Assembly (NCBI GenBank): GCA_903902345.1
Contig: CAIUUR010000333.1
Location: 1-48,558 of the forward strand
Reading direction: 5' to 3'
DNA length: 48,558 nucleotides
Origin: an uncultured Geobacteraceae bacterium
GTDB taxonomy: Bacteria > Desulfobacterota > Desulfuromonadia > Geobacterales > CAIOGM01
Under the pieces are notes generated by a model. It saw only the letters and a program-made list of their open reading frames with translations. It searched no databases and was not told the origin of the DNA. The position numbers were made by a program, and so were the translations under genes. Shown here one piece after another: positions 1 to 8,386 of the stretch. Numbering within the stretch: position 1 is the first letter of the stretch; every line of letters starts with the position of its first letter.

Positions 1-87
1 GCGTAAAATAAATCTGTCCCGGCTTTCGCGGCTTTCGCGTTAGCGTAAAATAAATCTGTCCCGGCTTTCGCTTGTCCCGGCTTTCGC
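1..87. repeat. Short direct repeats at window start
   Basis: A 29-bp unit beginning GCGTAAAATAAATCTG occurs at 1-29 and again, identical, at 43-71. A third, partial copy of its last 15 bases (TGTCCCGGCTTTCGC) lies at 73-87, and a smaller duplicated piece (GGCTTTCGC) sits at 30-38. The array is cut by the window edge, so the number of copies is unknown. Such intergenic clusters can mark old insertion scars, but no transposase remnant is visible here. Confidence 0.75.
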
Positions 88-450
88 TACTCGGGAAGGT
101 AACACCTGCTCCCTACTCTGCCCTCCGGTGTTTTCTCAGCGTCCCCTCCGGTGTTTCCGAACCCACCGGGAAACCCGGCCATGTAGCATTGATGCCGAAG
201 TGGACAGCTTCGGAATACCGTCGAGGAATTGACCTGAACAGGTGTCCTGGTCTGACGTTAACTTGTTTTTTAGTTGGAACTTTCCTTCTGTTTTGTCGTG
301 TACGGTTGTGGCAACCTTCGTTCGGGAACGTCTCTTGCATCAGCGAACTTGCTTTGAGGAGTGCTCACCTGTTATAGGCCGTTGAAAGTACGAATCGTAT
401 CATAACAAGCTGATTTATGGTTCTAACCGTTGTCAGGATGGTCGTCGTAC
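88..450. other. Gene-free stretch, nothing recognised
   Basis: This stretch precedes the control region of the PEP-CTERM gene. It has a 13-bp direct repeat (CCCTCCGGTGTTT at 121-133 and 144-156) and a small hairpin (CCGAAG/CTTCGG, 195-213). An open frame at 72-377 has no ribosome binding site, an unconvincing composition and no family resemblance, so it is not called. No RNA gene is recognised. Confidence 0.5.
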
Positions 451-498
451 TGTCGAAAAACTTTACACCGCCTTCGAAGAGTGTCGGAATACTTTACA
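451..498 (+). promoter_or_regulatory. Tandem TGTCG-N5-CTTTACA sites upstream of PEP-CTERM gene
   Basis: Two 17-bp sites, TGTCGAAAAACTTTACA (451-467) and TGTCGGAATACTTTACA (482-498), share TGTCG-N5-CTTTACA and start 31 bp apart, in the same orientation as the gene that starts at 548. The same paired motif occurs at 18546-18594 in front of a clear sigma-54 promoter. They are probably binding sites of one activator. PEP-CTERM genes are often under sigma-54 and a PrsK/PrsR-type pair in other bacteria, but the regulator is not in this window. No convincing -24/-12 element was found between these sites and the gene. Confidence 0.7.
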
Positions 499-547
499 GT
501 TGTGAACGGTTATACAAACCGTAGTGCACTACAGGGGGAGAGGTTCA

Positions 548-1534
548 ATGAAAGAGATGAAAGTGCTTGGGAAATTGCTGGTGGGGATGGCTCTGGTTGT
601 CGCTGGTTGTATCGGATCATCTCCCGCATGGGGGGCATACAATTTTGAGTTCTTCAACACACCCAATATGCAACCGTTTGCCATCACCAACAGCGGGGAG
701 ATTGTCGGAGGGATCTCCGTCAACGGTGAAAATAAAGGTTTCATCAGCGACTCCCATGGCGTCATAAGCAACTACCTGGTCGCTCCCAACTCTGTCCAGA
801 CTTGGGCCGAGGGGATCAACAAGGATACGGTCGTCGGATTTTCCATTGTCGATAGCGGTTATCAGGGCTTTTTCTATGACCGCAAAACCGCAGCCTACAC
901 CACGTATGATGCTCCTGTCGCCAACGTGACCGGTACGACCATCGAGTCCATTAACGATCATGGTGATTTCAGCGGACATTTCATGCTCTCCACCGATGAT
1001 CTGAACCACGGCTTCTATGTGAAGAACGGAGTCTTCACGGAAATGAACGCTTCCGATGCCCGTGGAACGTACAGTACCGATCTGGACAAGTTGACGAATA
1101 AGTACGATATGTCCGGTCACTATATGGATGGTGATCTGACCCGGGCCTTTATTTATCTCAGCGATGGCACCAAGTTTAATCTCACGTTGCCGGCCGGCAG
1201 TACCGAGATGGAACTGGAACGAATGAACGAATTTCTGCAGGCCGTCGGATATCTGGACGTTAACGGCCGGGGCAATACCGCCTTTTACCTGGACGGCCCC
1301 AACGGGGTGCCGACTCTCCTCTTCGCTCCCGGTGCCTACTTGTATAGTTACGGCGAAGGGATCAATGATCAGGGGGTCATTACGGGCTCCGTCTATGATG
1401 AAGCCCTGGGCTATATCGGATTCGTGGGGACTCCCTACACCCCGGTTCCTGAACCTTCCACACTCCTCCTTACTGGCGCCGGTATTGCCGGTCTGGGGCT
1501 CCTGGGGCGACGGAGACGTGGAAACGTCCGGTAG
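548..1534 (+). CDS. PEP-CTERM sorting domain protein with HAF-like repeats
   Basis: An exported protein of 328 residues. The start at 548 follows GGGGGAGAGG at a good distance; an upstream in-frame GTG at 524 has no such site. Residues 1-29 form a signal peptide ending near AWGA; VVAGC inside it also resembles a lipobox, so the cleavage type is uncertain. The body has repeated units of the form I-N-(D/N/K)-x-G-x-x-x-G followed by GF(x)Y, as in HAF-repeat beta-rich extracellular proteins. The C-terminus is a full PEP-CTERM signal: VPEPST from about residue 300, a hydrophobic helix, then GRRRRGNVR. Such proteins are normally processed by an exosortase and released or tied to exopolysaccharide. 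No exosortase lies in this window. A strong terminator follows. Its ligand or role is unknown. Confidence 0.88.
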   Translation: MKEMKVLGKLLVGMALVVAGCIGSSPAWGAYNFEFFNTPNMQPFAITNSGEIVGGISVNGENKGFISDSHGVISNYLVAPNSVQTWAEGINKDTVVGFSIVDSGYQGFFYDRKTAAYTTYDAPVANVTGTTIESINDHGDFSGHFMLSTDDLNHGFYVKNGVFTEMNASDARGTYSTDLDKLTNKYDMSGHYMDGDLTRAFIYLSDGTKFNLTLPAGSTEMELERMNEFLQAVGYLDVNGRGNTAFYLDGPNGVPTLLFAPGAYLYSYGEGINDQGVITGSVYDEALGYIGFVGTPYTPVPEPSTLLLTGAGIAGLGLLGRRRRGNVR

Positions 1535-1551
1535 CCGACCGGAACTCTGCC

Positions 1552-1588
1552 GACGAAACCCGCGGGAGCTTTCCCCGCGGGTTTCGTC
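1552..1588 (+). terminator. Rho-independent terminator after PEP-CTERM gene
   Basis: A perfect 15-bp stem (GACGAAACCCGCGGG paired with its complement at 1574-1588) with a 7-nt loop, followed by TTCTT. It starts 17 nt after the stop codon. Confidence 0.9.
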
Positions 1589-1592
1589 GTTC

Positions 1593-1621
1593 TTGACATT
1601 TGTCAAAATTCTGTTTTTAGT
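1593..1621 (+). promoter_or_regulatory. Possible sigma-70 promoter or operator dyad
   Basis: TTGACA at 1593-1598 and TTTAGT at 1616-1621 are 17 bp apart. TTGACA-TT-TGTCAA at 1593-1606 is also a perfect dyad that could bind a regulator. It lies about 150 bp before the radical SAM gene. The -10 match is modest, so this is tentative. Confidence 0.35.
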
Positions 1622-1770
1622 TTGATCCCTCACCGGAGAGTTCTCCCCTTTTTTCTGGACTTACCCTTTTATTTACTTTAACATGACCGAGTTTATACTC
1701 CTCATGAAAACGCGAAGAGTGGTGATAGCTGCCCGTGTTCTCGGCGGCGTGAGGCTCCAAGGGGATAGAA

Positions 1771-3291
1771 ATGAACAAGATCAAAAGAGTAGCCCTCATT
1801 ACCCCTCCGTACCATTCCGGAGTCGTGGAGTCGGCCGGTACCTGGCTCAATGTGGGGTTCGTCTATATTGCCGGTTCACTGCGTGCCGCCGGATACGAGG
1901 TGGACTATTACGACGCCATGTCGCTCTGGCACAAGTGGCCGGAGATAAAGAGTCGCATTGAGGCATTCAAGCCGGATGTCATTGCGACCACAGCCTATAC
2001 CGCCTCCGTCTGCAAGGCGCTGGAGTTGTGCGATCTTGCCAAACAGATAAACCCCTCCGTCGTGACGGTGCTGGGTAATGTTCATGCCGCCTTCTGCTAT
2101 GATGAACTTCTCCAGGAGAGTAACGCAGTTCTCGACTACATCGTCCGTGGCGAAGGTGAGGTAACCTTGGTCGAATTGCTGGATTGCCTCAATGCTGCCG
2201 GTGATCCTGCTTCGGTGAATGGCATTGCCTTCTGGCGGGATAATGCGGTGACCGTTACCCCCAAGGCTGCCTATATTCATGATCTGGACAGTCTTCCCAC
2301 GGCCTGGGATCTGGTGGAGTGGCCGATTTACACCTATCGCGCCAAGAATAATGCCCGGTTGGCAATCATCTCCACGGCTCGCGGTTGCAAATCCCAGTGT
2401 TCCTTCTGTTCGCAACAGCTCTTCTGGGCCCAGACGTGGCGCGCCCGCTCCGCCGAAAACGTTGTCGATGAGATCGAGATGCTGAGCAAGAGCTATGGCG
2501 TGGAAGTCGCCATGCTTGCGGACGAGTTGCCGACGTTCGATCGTGATCGCTGGGTGAAAATACTGGATCTGATGATCCAGCGTCAGGTCCCGGTCAAGCT
2601 GCTCATGGAAACCCGTGTGGATGATATTCTTCGCGACGCCGACATCATGTGGAAATACAAGAAGGCCGGTGTCGAGCATATCTATGTGGGGGTTGAAGCC
2701 GGATCGCAGGAAACACTGGATCTCTTCAACAAGGATACGGAAGTGTCCCATTCCAAACAGGCCATTGACATCATCAATGCCGCCGACATCGTTTCGGAGA
2801 CCTCTCTTGTTCTCGGCCTTCCCGACGATACCTCGGAATCAATTGCCCAGACCGTGGAACTTGCCATGCATTACAACCCTGACATGGCCTTCTTCCTGGC
2901 TATTGCTCCCTGGCCTTACGCGGACCTTTACCCGCAGCTTGAACCGTACGTGTTTACGAAGGATTACAGTAAATACAATCTGGTGGAACCGGTCATAAAA
3001 CCGAAAAACATGACGGTGGCAGAGCTGGAAATGGAGCTGGGAAAGGCGGCGCAGAAGTTTTATATGCATAAATTTAAACACCTGCACGAACTGACCCCCT
3101 GGAAGCAGGAGTTCATGTTGTCGGTGTTGGATATTTTTATCAACCACTCGTATCTGGCGGGACAGATGAAGGCTGCCATGCAGAGCGGCAAGGATATGCC
3201 GGAAGAGGTCAAGGCGTTGATGCGGGCGGTCAAGGGGCACGCCAAGGGACAGGAACTGGATCGTCATCCGGCCATCGCGCCCATACCGTAG
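1771..3291 (+). CDS. B12-binding radical SAM protein, BchE-like
   Basis: A 506-residue protein with an N-terminal cobalamin-binding-like Rossmann region (about 5-150, starting VALITPPYHSG and with GEGEVTLVELL near 130) and a radical SAM core. The cluster motif CKSQCSFC (CxxxCxxC with an aromatic residue before the last Cys) lies near residues 210-217, followed by GVEAGSQETLDLF, typical of this superfamily. The C-terminal 120 residues are helical. Relatives include BchE-type cyclases and cobalamin-dependent methylases, so a methyl transfer or ring-modifying reaction on a hydrophobic or natural-product substrate is possible, but the substrate cannot be read from the sequence. The ATG at 1771 has AAGGGGAT upstream. 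It stands alone between two strong terminators, so it is a single-gene unit. Confidence 0.85.
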   Translation: MNKIKRVALITPPYHSGVVESAGTWLNVGFVYIAGSLRAAGYEVDYYDAMSLWHKWPEIKSRIEAFKPDVIATTAYTASVCKALELCDLAKQINPSVVTVLGNVHAAFCYDELLQESNAVLDYIVRGEGEVTLVELLDCLNAAGDPASVNGIAFWRDNAVTVTPKAAYIHDLDSLPTAWDLVEWPIYTYRAKNNARLAIISTARGCKSQCSFCSQQLFWAQTWRARSAENVVDEIEMLSKSYGVEVAMLADELPTFDRDRWVKILDLMIQRQVPVKLLMETRVDDILRDADIMWKYKKAGVEHIYVGVEAGSQETLDLFNKDTEVSHSKQAIDIINAADIVSETSLVLGLPDDTSESIAQTVELAMHYNPDMAFFLAIAPWPYADLYPQLEPYVFTKDYSKYNLVEPVIKPKNMTVAELEMELGKAAQKFYMHKFKHLHELTPWKQEFMLSVLDIFINHSYLAGQMKAAMQSGKDMPEEVKALMRAVKGHAKGQELDRHPAIAPIP

Positions 3292-3319
3292 CCATAACGG
3301 TTCATCATAACAGTTGGTA

Positions 3320-3355
3320 CGCCAAAGGCCGGAGGGAACCCTCCGGCCTTTGGCG
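3320..3355. terminator. Bidirectional terminator between convergent genes
   Basis: A perfect 17-bp stem (CGCCAAAGGCCGGAGGG at 3320-3336, complement at 3339-3355) with a 2-nt spacer. It lies between the radical SAM gene and the oppositely oriented DUF362 gene. There is no long T run, so termination efficiency is uncertain. Confidence 0.75.
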
Positions 3356-3385
3356 CATGAAGATCGGGAGCAGGCTTACCGGTCG

Positions 3386-4492
3386 TCAGATCTTGATCAG
3401 TTCATAGCTCCTCGTGCCGAGCCCGATTTTTTCCCCATGCTCCAGCTGGACTTCCCAATGGATGTTGGGATGTACTCCGCGAAATTTGTCTCCCCCCGGG
3501 TCAAAACCGCTTCTCAGCGCGGTATCGTTATTCCCTCTTGCGCCATTCACCAGGTCGGCGCAGGCCTGGTCCAGGGCAACCGGATCGACGGAGGCGCAGA
3601 CGCCGATATCGTTGACAATGGGAGCATCGCTGTACCCGTAGCAGTCGCAGGCGGGGGAGACCTGGGTGATGAAGTTGATATGGAGGGTTTTCCCCCTTTT
3701 CCCGGCGAGTGCCCCCAGGGCATATTCGGCCATTTTCTTCATGACCAGGTCGCTGGCTTCGTTCCACTGGATGTTGATTGCCTTTTCCGGGCAGGCGGTG
3801 ACGCAGTGGGCGCACCCTACGCATCGCTCTTCATCGATGACGGCGGTTCCTGAGGGAAAGGAGATGGCGTCGTGGGCGCAGGAAGTGACGCAGCGGCCGC
3901 AGGCGGTGCACCGTTTGGGAAAGACCGTGGGGCCTACGGTGGAGTGCTGTTGCATCTTCCCTTCCCGACTGGCGCACCCCATCCCCAGGTTTTTAAGGGC
4001 GCCGCCGAACCCGGTCAGCTCGTGGCATTTGAAGTGGGAGACCGTTACCAGGGCGTCGGCTTCCACGATGGCGGCGCCGATGGAGACTTTTTGCAGCAGT
4101 TCCCCGGGTACGGGAACCTCAACGGTGGTATGACCCCGGAGGCCGTCCAGCATGACCAGGGGGGCATTGACGGTGGCATAGGCGAAGCCGTTTTCGATGG
4201 CGCAGCGAAGCGCCGAGACCGCCTCCTTGCGCTCTCCCGGATAGAGCGTGGAGGAGTCGGTGAGAAAGGGGAACGCGCCCCGACCGTGCAACTCATCAAC
4301 TACCCGCCGGAGGAAGACCGGCCTGATGAAGCTGTGGTTCCCCCGCTCTCCGAAATGAAGTTTGACCGCCACCAGCTCTCCGGGGGCGATACATTGCTCC
4401 AAGCCGCAGAGTTGCATGAGTCGGCCGATCTTGTGGAACAGGTTCTCTTTCGCTCCTGTCCGGAGATCGGCAAAATAAACGGCAGATGTCAT
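3386..4492 (-). CDS. DUF362 domain protein with two 4Fe-4S clusters
   Basis: A 368-residue cytoplasmic iron-sulfur protein. The N-terminal ~180 residues match the DUF362 fold (KLHFGERGNHSFIRP near residue 45; HFKCHELTGFGGALKNLGMG near 155). Then come two ferredoxin motifs, CTACGRCVTSC and CVGCAHCVTACPEK, near residues 195-240, each with the 4Fe-4S spacing CxxCxxCxxxC. The C-terminal part again matches DUF362. The ATG at 4492 has AGGAGGA upstream. Proteins of this type are common in anaerobes, but the reaction is not established. It is probably an electron-transfer or maturation protein. Confidence 0.85.
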   Translation of the reverse strand: MTSAVYFADLRTGAKENLFHKIGRLMQLCGLEQCIAPGELVAVKLHFGERGNHSFIRPVFLRRVVDELHGRGAFPFLTDSSTLYPGERKEAVSALRCAIENGFAYATVNAPLVMLDGLRGHTTVEVPVPGELLQKVSIGAAIVEADALVTVSHFKCHELTGFGGALKNLGMGCASREGKMQQHSTVGPTVFPKRCTACGRCVTSCAHDAISFPSGTAVIDEERCVGCAHCVTACPEKAINIQWNEASDLVMKKMAEYALGALAGKRGKTLHINFITQVSPACDCYGYSDAPIVNDIGVCASVDPVALDQACADLVNGARGNNDTALRSGFDPGGDKFRGVHPNIHWEVQLEHGEKIGLGTRSYELIKI

Positions 4493-4769
4493 GGTGTTCC
4501 TCCTAATGTCGTGACGCGAAGGGCGTTCCGTGTAAAACCAAGGCGGCAGCTCCTGGTGAGCATTATATCATGTTTGGGGTGGGATGTTTGCAAAAAGAGT
4601 CCGCAGGGGCAATATGGGGGGACTCCCGCACCCCTGCTGTACGGTTCGCAGGTTATTGGAGTTGACAGTTAAATATTTCTGTACATAATGTGGTGAATAG
4701 CGCCGCAGGTGCCGTTTTCTCCGCCAAGGGGATCGGGACCATCCCCTTGGCAAGAACGGACATTACGAG
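4493..4769. other. Divergent intergenic region
   Basis: This region separates the minus-strand DUF362 gene from the plus-strand kinase operon. It holds the sigma-70 promoter at 4662-4689. The rest shows no ORF with a ribosome binding site and no obvious RNA structure. Confidence 0.5.
4662..4689 (+). promoter_or_regulatory. Sigma-70 promoter for kinase operon
   Basis: TTGACA (4662-4667) and CATAAT (4684-4689) are separated by 16 bp. This near-consensus pair lies about 80 bp upstream of the histidine kinase start. Confidence 0.65.
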
Positions 4770-6830
4770 ATGGATACCTGCTCCGAAACTCTCTTTCACA
4801 ACGCTCACACCATCATGCTCCTTGTCGATCCGGAGACAGGGGCGATACGGGACGCCAACGGTGCGGCCTGCACGTTTTACGGCTATCCGCCGGAGCTGTT
4901 GAGGACCTTGAACTTCGCCGATCTCGACGCTGCGGGGGAAGAAGCTGCTCCCTTCCGGCTGCTTCGGAGGGACGCCGGCGACAGCTGCCGAACCGTCGCC
5001 CGACATCGCCTGGCCGACGGTTCGCTGCGGGATCTGGAGATTAACTCCGGCCTCCTGGAGGTGGATGGTTGCAGGTACCTGTTTTCGGTGGTTCACGATG
5101 TGAGCCGCTACCGGGAAGCGGAGGAGAGCCGAAACCGTGAACTCCGGCGTAAGGTGGACGAGCTGGCAAAATCCGTGGCTGAAGTGCAGGATCTTTATGA
5201 GCGCGCCCCATGCGGGTACCATTCGCTGGATCATGAGGGGTATTTTATCAGGATTAATGATACCGAACTCCAGTGGTTGGGGTACCAACGGGACGAGGTC
5301 GTCGGCCGGCTGAAATTTTCCGACCTCCTCACAGAGGGTAGTATCCGGACGTTCCAGGAGAATTTCCCCCGCTTCAAGGTAAGCGGCCGGGTCAGTAACC
5401 TTGAGTTTGACCTGCGGCGCAAGGACGGCACCCTTCTGCCGGTGTCGCTCAGCGCCACGACGGTTACCGATGGGGACGGCCGGTACCTCATGAGTCGTTC
5501 CACGCTCCACGACATCACGGAGCGCCGTCTGGTGGAACATCGGGTTCATCGCCTCAATAGGCTCTATACCGCACTGAGTGAAACCAACAAGGCCATCGTT
5601 CATTGCTCCGACCAGGAACAGCTGTTTCGCGAATTTTGTCGTATCGCCATCGACCATGGCGGGTTTTTGCTGGCCTGGATCGGCTTGGTGGACGAATCCG
5701 GAGCCGTACGTCCGGTGGCCTCTTTTGGTGATGAGGTGGACTATCTGGAAACCGTCAGCGTCTCCATCAGGGAGGAGCCCAGGGGGTTCGGTCCCACGGG
5801 GAGCGCCATCAGGGAAAGTTCCTGCCATGTCTGCAACGATTTTTTGAACGATCCCTCCACAGCCCCCTGGCACGCCGCGGCAGCGGCCCATGGATTCTGT
5901 TCCTCAGCAGCCTTTGTCCTGCAGCAAAACGGCCGGACGGTGGGCGCCTTTACGCTCTATGCCGGAGAACCGGATTATTTCGATCAGCCCCTGGTGGAAC
6001 TTCTCCTGCAGATGGCCGGCGATGTATCCTACGCCCTGGACAATTTCGATCGGGAAGCCCGTCGGCGGGATACGGAGCAGGCTCTGCAGCAGGAGACCGA
6101 CCGGCGTCTCCGGGCGCTGAAGGAGATCCGCGAAAAAGATCATCTGCTCATGCATCAGAACCGTCTGGCGGCCATGGGGGAGATGATCGGCAACATCGCC
6201 CACCAGTGGCGTCAACCGTTGAATACCTTGGGACTGGCGGTTCAGGATCTCGCCCTCTCCTACGAGCTGGGGGAATTTTCCAAGGAGCTCCTGGATGCCC
6301 GGGTGGAGAAATCCATGCAGGTGATCAATCATATGTCCCGGACTATCGACGATTTTCGGAGTTTCTTTCGGCCGGACAGGCAGAAGGTGCCCTTCAAGGT
6401 CAGTGGGGTCATCGATAATACCTTGTCCCTCATCGGGGGGAGCTTCGGGAATTTCCAGATCAGGGTGGAGATCGAGCATGGTACCGATCCGACCATTATC
6501 GGCTACCCCAATGAATTCTCCCAGGTTCTCCTCAATATCCTCAATAACGCCCGCGATGCCCTGGTGGAGCGTGCCATCGGTGAGCCGGTCATCCGGATAC
6601 GCCTGGATGAAGCGGAGGGGCGGACCATCGTAACGGTGAGGGACAACGCCGGAGGAATTCCCGAGGAGATTCTGGACAAGATCTTCGATCCCTATTTTAC
6701 GACCAAGGGACCGGAACAAGGGACCGGACTCGGTCTCTTCATGGCCAAGACCATTATCGAGAGCAACATGGGAGGGAGCCTCATCGCGATCAACAGGGAG
6801 GATGGCGCGGAATTCAGGATCGAGGTCTGA
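4770..6830 (+). CDS. PAS-PAS-GAF sensor histidine kinase
   Basis: A 686-residue soluble histidine kinase with no membrane segment. PAS domains cover about 5-115 and 140-255, a GAF domain about 265-425, then a coiled linker. The H-box is near 469-485 (IAHQWRQPLNTL; the phosphorylated His is near 478). The ATPase has an N-box (NILNNARDAL, near 588), a G1 box (DNAGGIP, near 625) and a G2 box (GTGLGL, near 651). H-boxes of the HQWRQPL type are common among Geobacter kinases. It has no receiver of its own, and the partner could be the receiver of the next gene, whose start lies 1 nt after this stop. The ribosome binding site at 4770 is weak. The signal sensed is unknown. Confidence 0.9.
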   Translation: MDTCSETLFHNAHTIMLLVDPETGAIRDANGAACTFYGYPPELLRTLNFADLDAAGEEAAPFRLLRRDAGDSCRTVARHRLADGSLRDLEINSGLLEVDGCRYLFSVVHDVSRYREAEESRNRELRRKVDELAKSVAEVQDLYERAPCGYHSLDHEGYFIRINDTELQWLGYQRDEVVGRLKFSDLLTEGSIRTFQENFPRFKVSGRVSNLEFDLRRKDGTLLPVSLSATTVTDGDGRYLMSRSTLHDITERRLVEHRVHRLNRLYTALSETNKAIVHCSDQEQLFREFCRIAIDHGGFLLAWIGLVDESGAVRPVASFGDEVDYLETVSVSIREEPRGFGPTGSAIRESSCHVCNDFLNDPSTAPWHAAAAAHGFCSSAAFVLQQNGRTVGAFTLYAGEPDYFDQPLVELLLQMAGDVSYALDNFDREARRRDTEQALQQETDRRLRALKEIREKDHLLMHQNRLAAMGEMIGNIAHQWRQPLNTLGLAVQDLALSYELGEFSKELLDARVEKSMQVINHMSRTIDDFRSFFRPDRQKVPFKVSGVIDNTLSLIGGSFGNFQIRVEIEHGTDPTIIGYPNEFSQVLLNILNNARDALVERAIGEPVIRIRLDEAEGRTIVTVRDNAGGIPEEILDKIFDPYFTTKGPEQGTGLGLFMAKTIIESNMGGSLIAINREDGAEFRIEV

Positions 6831-6831
6831 T

Positions 6832-8364
6832 ATGGATAAGGGAGAGTGCGGCGACAGGGGTAGTTCGCTGCTGTATGTGGAAGACGAGGCCGACGTTCGG
6901 GAGCTGGTGAGCGGCATGCTCAAAAAGAACTATCCGGGACTCCGGCTGTTCGTGGCCGGCGATGGCCGTAGCGGACTTGAGCTGTTCACCCAGCGGCAGC
7001 CGGAGATCGTCATCACCGACATACGGATGCCGGTCATGGATGGTCTTCGGATGGCTTCGGCAATCCGAGCGCAGAATCCGGACACCTTCATCATCGCCGT
7101 TACCGCTCACAGTGATACCGACCAGCTGTTGAATGCCATCGAAATCGGCTTCAACCATTATGTGCTGAAACCGGTGGACTACCGAAAACTCTTCGCCGTC
7201 ATCGACAAATGCCGGGTACTTCACCGGTTGAAACAGCAGGTCCAGGCCCAGAGCGCTCACATCCGCCTTCTCTCCCGGGTTGTGGCTGAAAGTCCCAGTT
7301 CGGTGGTCATCACCGATGTCGAGGGGAACATCACCTACGTTAATCCCCGTTTTTCCCTGCTCACCGGTTACTCCGAGGAGGAGGCCATCGGGCGGCACCC
7401 GCGTTTCCTCAAGTCGGATGCCATGCCGGCCGGGGTGTACGATGAGCTTCGAAATTGCCTGACTTCCGGCGGGGAGTGGCGTGGCGAATTACTGAACCGG
7501 CACAAAAACGGCAGCTTCTACTGGGAGTCGGTTTCAATCTTCCCCCTGCGGGGTGAAGCCGGAGAGGTTGTAAATTTTGTGGCGGTTTCGGAAGATATTT
7601 CCGGCAGGAAAGAGGCCGAAACCGCCATTCAGGGACTCAACGCCGAGCTGGCGGCTCGTGCCGCGGACCTGGAGGCTGCCAACCGGGAGCTGGAGGCGTG
7701 TAATTATACCGTTGCCCACGATCTGCATGGCCCGCTTCAGTGGATAGGGGGGTACAGTCGGGTCGTCCTGAAGCAGAATGCCCACCGTCTTGATGATCGC
7801 TCCCGCCTGTACCTGGAGGAAATTTCCCAGGGGGTGGTCCGGATGGAGCAGATCATTACCGCCCTCCTCCGCTTCTCGCGGCTCTCCCACGACCTTCTGC
7901 AGCGGGAGCGGGTCGATCCTGGTGAGATCGCCCGGATTGTGGCGGCCGATCTGGTCAAATCCGATCAGAGCCGACAGGTCGTCTTCCGGATCGTGGAGGG
8001 GGTAACGGTTGTTGCCGACCGGCAGCTCCTTCTCGTGGTGTTGCAAAATCTTCTGGGTAATGCCTGGAAATATACCGCTGACCGGCAGGTTGCGGTTATC
8101 GAGTTCGGGGTGATGGAGCGGGCAGGGGGAGCGGCCTTTTTTGTCAGGGACAACGGTCCCGGTTTCGATCCTGCCGCTGCGGAGAAGATCTTCCTGCCGT
8201 TCCAGCGTCTGGCTGGATGTGATGGTCAGAAGGGTCTGGGAATCGGCCTGGCCACGGTGCAACGGATTATCTTGCGCCATGACGGCGCAGTCTGGGCCGA
8301 AGCCGTGCCGGGTGCAGGGTCAACGTTTTATTTTACGCTGGGTGGTGGCGTACTGCAGGAGTAG
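6832..8364 (+). CDS. Receiver-PAS hybrid histidine kinase
   Basis: A 510-residue cytoplasmic protein. The receiver domain (1-125) has an acidic pair in YVEDE, phospho-acceptor Asp63 in ITDIRMP and the conserved Lys in LKPVD. A PAS domain (about 145-260) ends in a PAC-like SEDISGRKEAE. A coiled coil leads to a phytochrome-type H-box (YTVAHDLHGPL, His near 296) and a complete ATPase (NLLGNAWKY, DNGPGFD, GLGIGLA). An N-terminal receiver suggests it is phosphorylated by another kinase, plausibly the one just upstream, and then controls its own kinase output. The start at 6832 lies 1 nt after the upstream stop and follows GAGGT; longer in-frame starts would overlap the upstream gene. Confidence 0.9.
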   Translation: MDKGECGDRGSSLLYVEDEADVRELVSGMLKKNYPGLRLFVAGDGRSGLELFTQRQPEIVITDIRMPVMDGLRMASAIRAQNPDTFIIAVTAHSDTDQLLNAIEIGFNHYVLKPVDYRKLFAVIDKCRVLHRLKQQVQAQSAHIRLLSRVVAESPSSVVITDVEGNITYVNPRFSLLTGYSEEEAIGRHPRFLKSDAMPAGVYDELRNCLTSGGEWRGELLNRHKNGSFYWESVSIFPLRGEAGEVVNFVAVSEDISGRKEAETAIQGLNAELAARAADLEAANRELEACNYTVAHDLHGPLQWIGGYSRVVLKQNAHRLDDRSRLYLEEISQGVVRMEQIITALLRFSRLSHDLLQRERVDPGEIARIVAADLVKSDQSRQVVFRIVEGVTVVADRQLLLVVLQNLLGNAWKYTADRQVAVIEFGVMERAGGAAFFVRDNGPGFDPAAAEKIFLPFQRLAGCDGQKGLGIGLATVQRIILRHDGAVWAEAVPGAGSTFYFTLGGGVLQE

Positions 8365-8386
8365 AAACGAGAATATGGAGCAAGTC

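Noticed and set aside
72-377. 101-codon open frame at the window start
   Set aside because: It starts inside the repeats, lacks a ribosome binding site and has no recognisable domain.
499-547. Sigma-54 -24/-12 element directly before the PEP-CTERM gene
   Set aside because: No TGGC...TTGC pair with correct spacing was found there, although the enhancer-type sites are present.
617-1633. Minus-strand frame of 338 codons across the PEP-CTERM gene
   Set aside because: Antisense shadow; the plus strand has signal peptide, repeats and a sorting signal.
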